From Novosphingobium sp. Leaf2 (GTDB lineage Bacteria; Pseudomonadota; Alphaproteobacteria; Sphingomonadales; Sphingomonadaceae), in NCBI RefSeq assembly GCF_001421325.1, contig NZ_LMJY01000012.1, positions 248,001 to 312,000 on the forward strand: DNA of 64,000 nt, in the 5' to 3' direction. Below, in pieces: positions 63,319 to 64,000 of the stretch. The translations under genes and the position numbers were made by a program. The notes beneath the pieces are model-generated. The model ran no database searches. It was not told the DNA's origin and saw only the letters and a list, made by a program, of their open reading frames with translations. Within the stretch, counting starts at the first letter, position 1, and each line of letters starts with the position of its first letter.

Positions 63319-64000
63319 CCTTGCCGTAGATGATCACGCTCAACGGCAATAGCAGCAGATAAACGATGCTGATCGCCGCCAGCGTGAACCAGGGTTCGGT
63401 CAACAGTGCGGCCATTGTCAGGCCCACAAGCGCGATCACGCCAAGCCGCAGATGCGCGGGCGGGCGCATGCGCGACCAGGCAAGCGTGGGGATGCTGGAG
63501 ATCATGAGGAACGCGATAAGCACCATCCACAGGCTCACCATTACCGGGTTGGCGAACTCGGGCCGCCCGCTGGCGATGGACAAGTACAGCGGCAGAAAGG
63601 TGAGCCCTGCCCCCAGCGGCGCGGGAACCCCAGTCAGAAAGCCCGCCGCCTTATGCGGCTGATCCAGCGTGTCGAGCCGGGCATTGAAGCGGGCAAGACG
63701 CAGCACGCAACAGATCGCGAAGGCCAGCGAGGCGATCCAGCCCAGGCTGGGCAACTGGTGCAGCGTCCACAGATACACGATCAGCGCCGGCGCCACCCCG
63801 AACGAAATGGAGTCGGCCAAACTGTCGAGTTCGGCGCCGAACCGTGTCTGCGCTTTCAGCAGCCGCGCCGCGCGGCCATCGATCCCATCGAGCAGTCCGG
63901 CAAGAATAACAGCCTGTACGGCCTTGTCGAAATCGCCAGCGATGGCGAACCGGATTCCGGTAAGTCCGGAGCACAAAGCTGCGGCAGTTATGGCATTGGG
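63278..64000 (-). CDS. pssA: CDP-diacylglycerol-serine O-phosphatidyltransferase, 5' end outside window
   Basis: At least 240 residues; the frame is open to the last base, beginning PNAITAAALCSGLTGIRFA, which is near the normal N-terminus, so only a short piece is missing. The CDP-alcohol motif is GLLDGIDGRAARLLKAQTRFG and ELDSLADSISFG. Multi-pass inner-membrane enzyme that makes phosphatidylserine from CDP-diacylglycerol, on the way to phosphatidylethanolamine. Confidence 0.95.
   Translation of the reverse strand, partial: PNAITAAALCSGLTGIRFAIAGDFDKAVQAVILAGLLDGIDGRAARLLKAQTRFGAELDSLADSISFGVAPALIVYLWTLHQLPSLGWIASLAFAICCVLRLARFNARLDTLDQPHKAAGFLTGVPAPLGAGLTFLPLYLSIASGRPEFANPVMVSLWMVLIAFLMISSIPTLAWSRMRPPAHLRLGVIALVGLTMAALLTEPWFTLAAISIVYLLLLPLSVIIYGKVKRQDRMHTPDAP

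Overview
The window is a GC-rich chromosomal segment from an alphaproteobacterium, most likely a member of the Sphingomonadales (Novosphingobium/Sphingobium type). This rests on the pyrH-frr-uppS-cdsA-dxr-rseP-bamA-ompH-fabZ and rpsB-tsf blocks, an lpiA-acvB style lipid pair, a ccmCDEFGHI cluster, an OxyR with the two redox cysteines, and GAAC-N7-GAAC boxes of the alphaproteobacterial LexA type. No species marker such as 16S rRNA is present, so the placement is inference.

Layout. 1-5.6 kb: end of an ApbE flavin transferase, then a Fur-box-preceded iron operon (siderophore TonB receptor, piuC dioxygenase, flavin-dependent hydroxy-acid oxidase) facing a Crp/Fnr regulator. 5.7-13.1 kb: a three-domain GH18/NodB/GT2 membrane protein and a coupled operon DUF2147 - lpiA/mprF - acvB/virJ - small Cys-rich protein. 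13.2-16.6 kb: a small membrane protein, a two-component system and an outer-membrane-type protein. 16.8-20.8 kb: a compact (about 4 kb) integrative element in the 3' end of tRNA-Met. It carries a large serine integrase, a 45-residue coupled protein, an HUH-endonuclease-like protein, a small coiled-coil protein, a serine resolvase and a coupled lipoprotein. 20.9-34.7 kb: housekeeping genes (2'-5' RNA ligase-like, peroxiredoxin, mltG-fabF-acpP, aspS, rnd, oxyR, transporters, pgsA, EVE protein, 2OG oxygenase). 34.8-40.9 kb: a GGDEF-EAL protein, then dapF-mtaB-ftsY-ispZ and a hydrolase gene split by an in-frame TAG. 40.9-47.9 kb: kup and the cytochrome c maturation operon ccmC-D-E-F-G-H-I. 48.0-58.7 kb: tRNA-His, sodC, rpmE and the envelope/lipid operon from pyrH down to fabZ. 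58.9-64.0 kb: a carboxymuconolactone-decarboxylase-like protein, a DUF2238 protein, tsf, rpsB, two small membrane proteins and the 3' part of pssA.

How it fits together. Much of the window serves the envelope: phospholipid heads (cdsA, pgsA, pssA, lpiA/acvB), fatty acids (fabF, acpP, fabZ), outer-membrane assembly (bamA, skp, rseP), and peptidoglycan or lipid carriers (uppS, mltG, dapF, dxr). Many genes are translationally coupled by 4-base overlaps, including TTGA, GTGA and possibly CTGA variants.

The most unusual items are four. The first is the tRNA-Met element, whose integrase reads its last codons from the antisense of the host tRNA, so excision would give it a different C-terminus. The second is a small membrane protein gene preceded by two perfect GAAC-N7-GAAC SOS boxes. 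The third is the trifunctional glycan protein. The fourth is the coupled lipid-modification operon.
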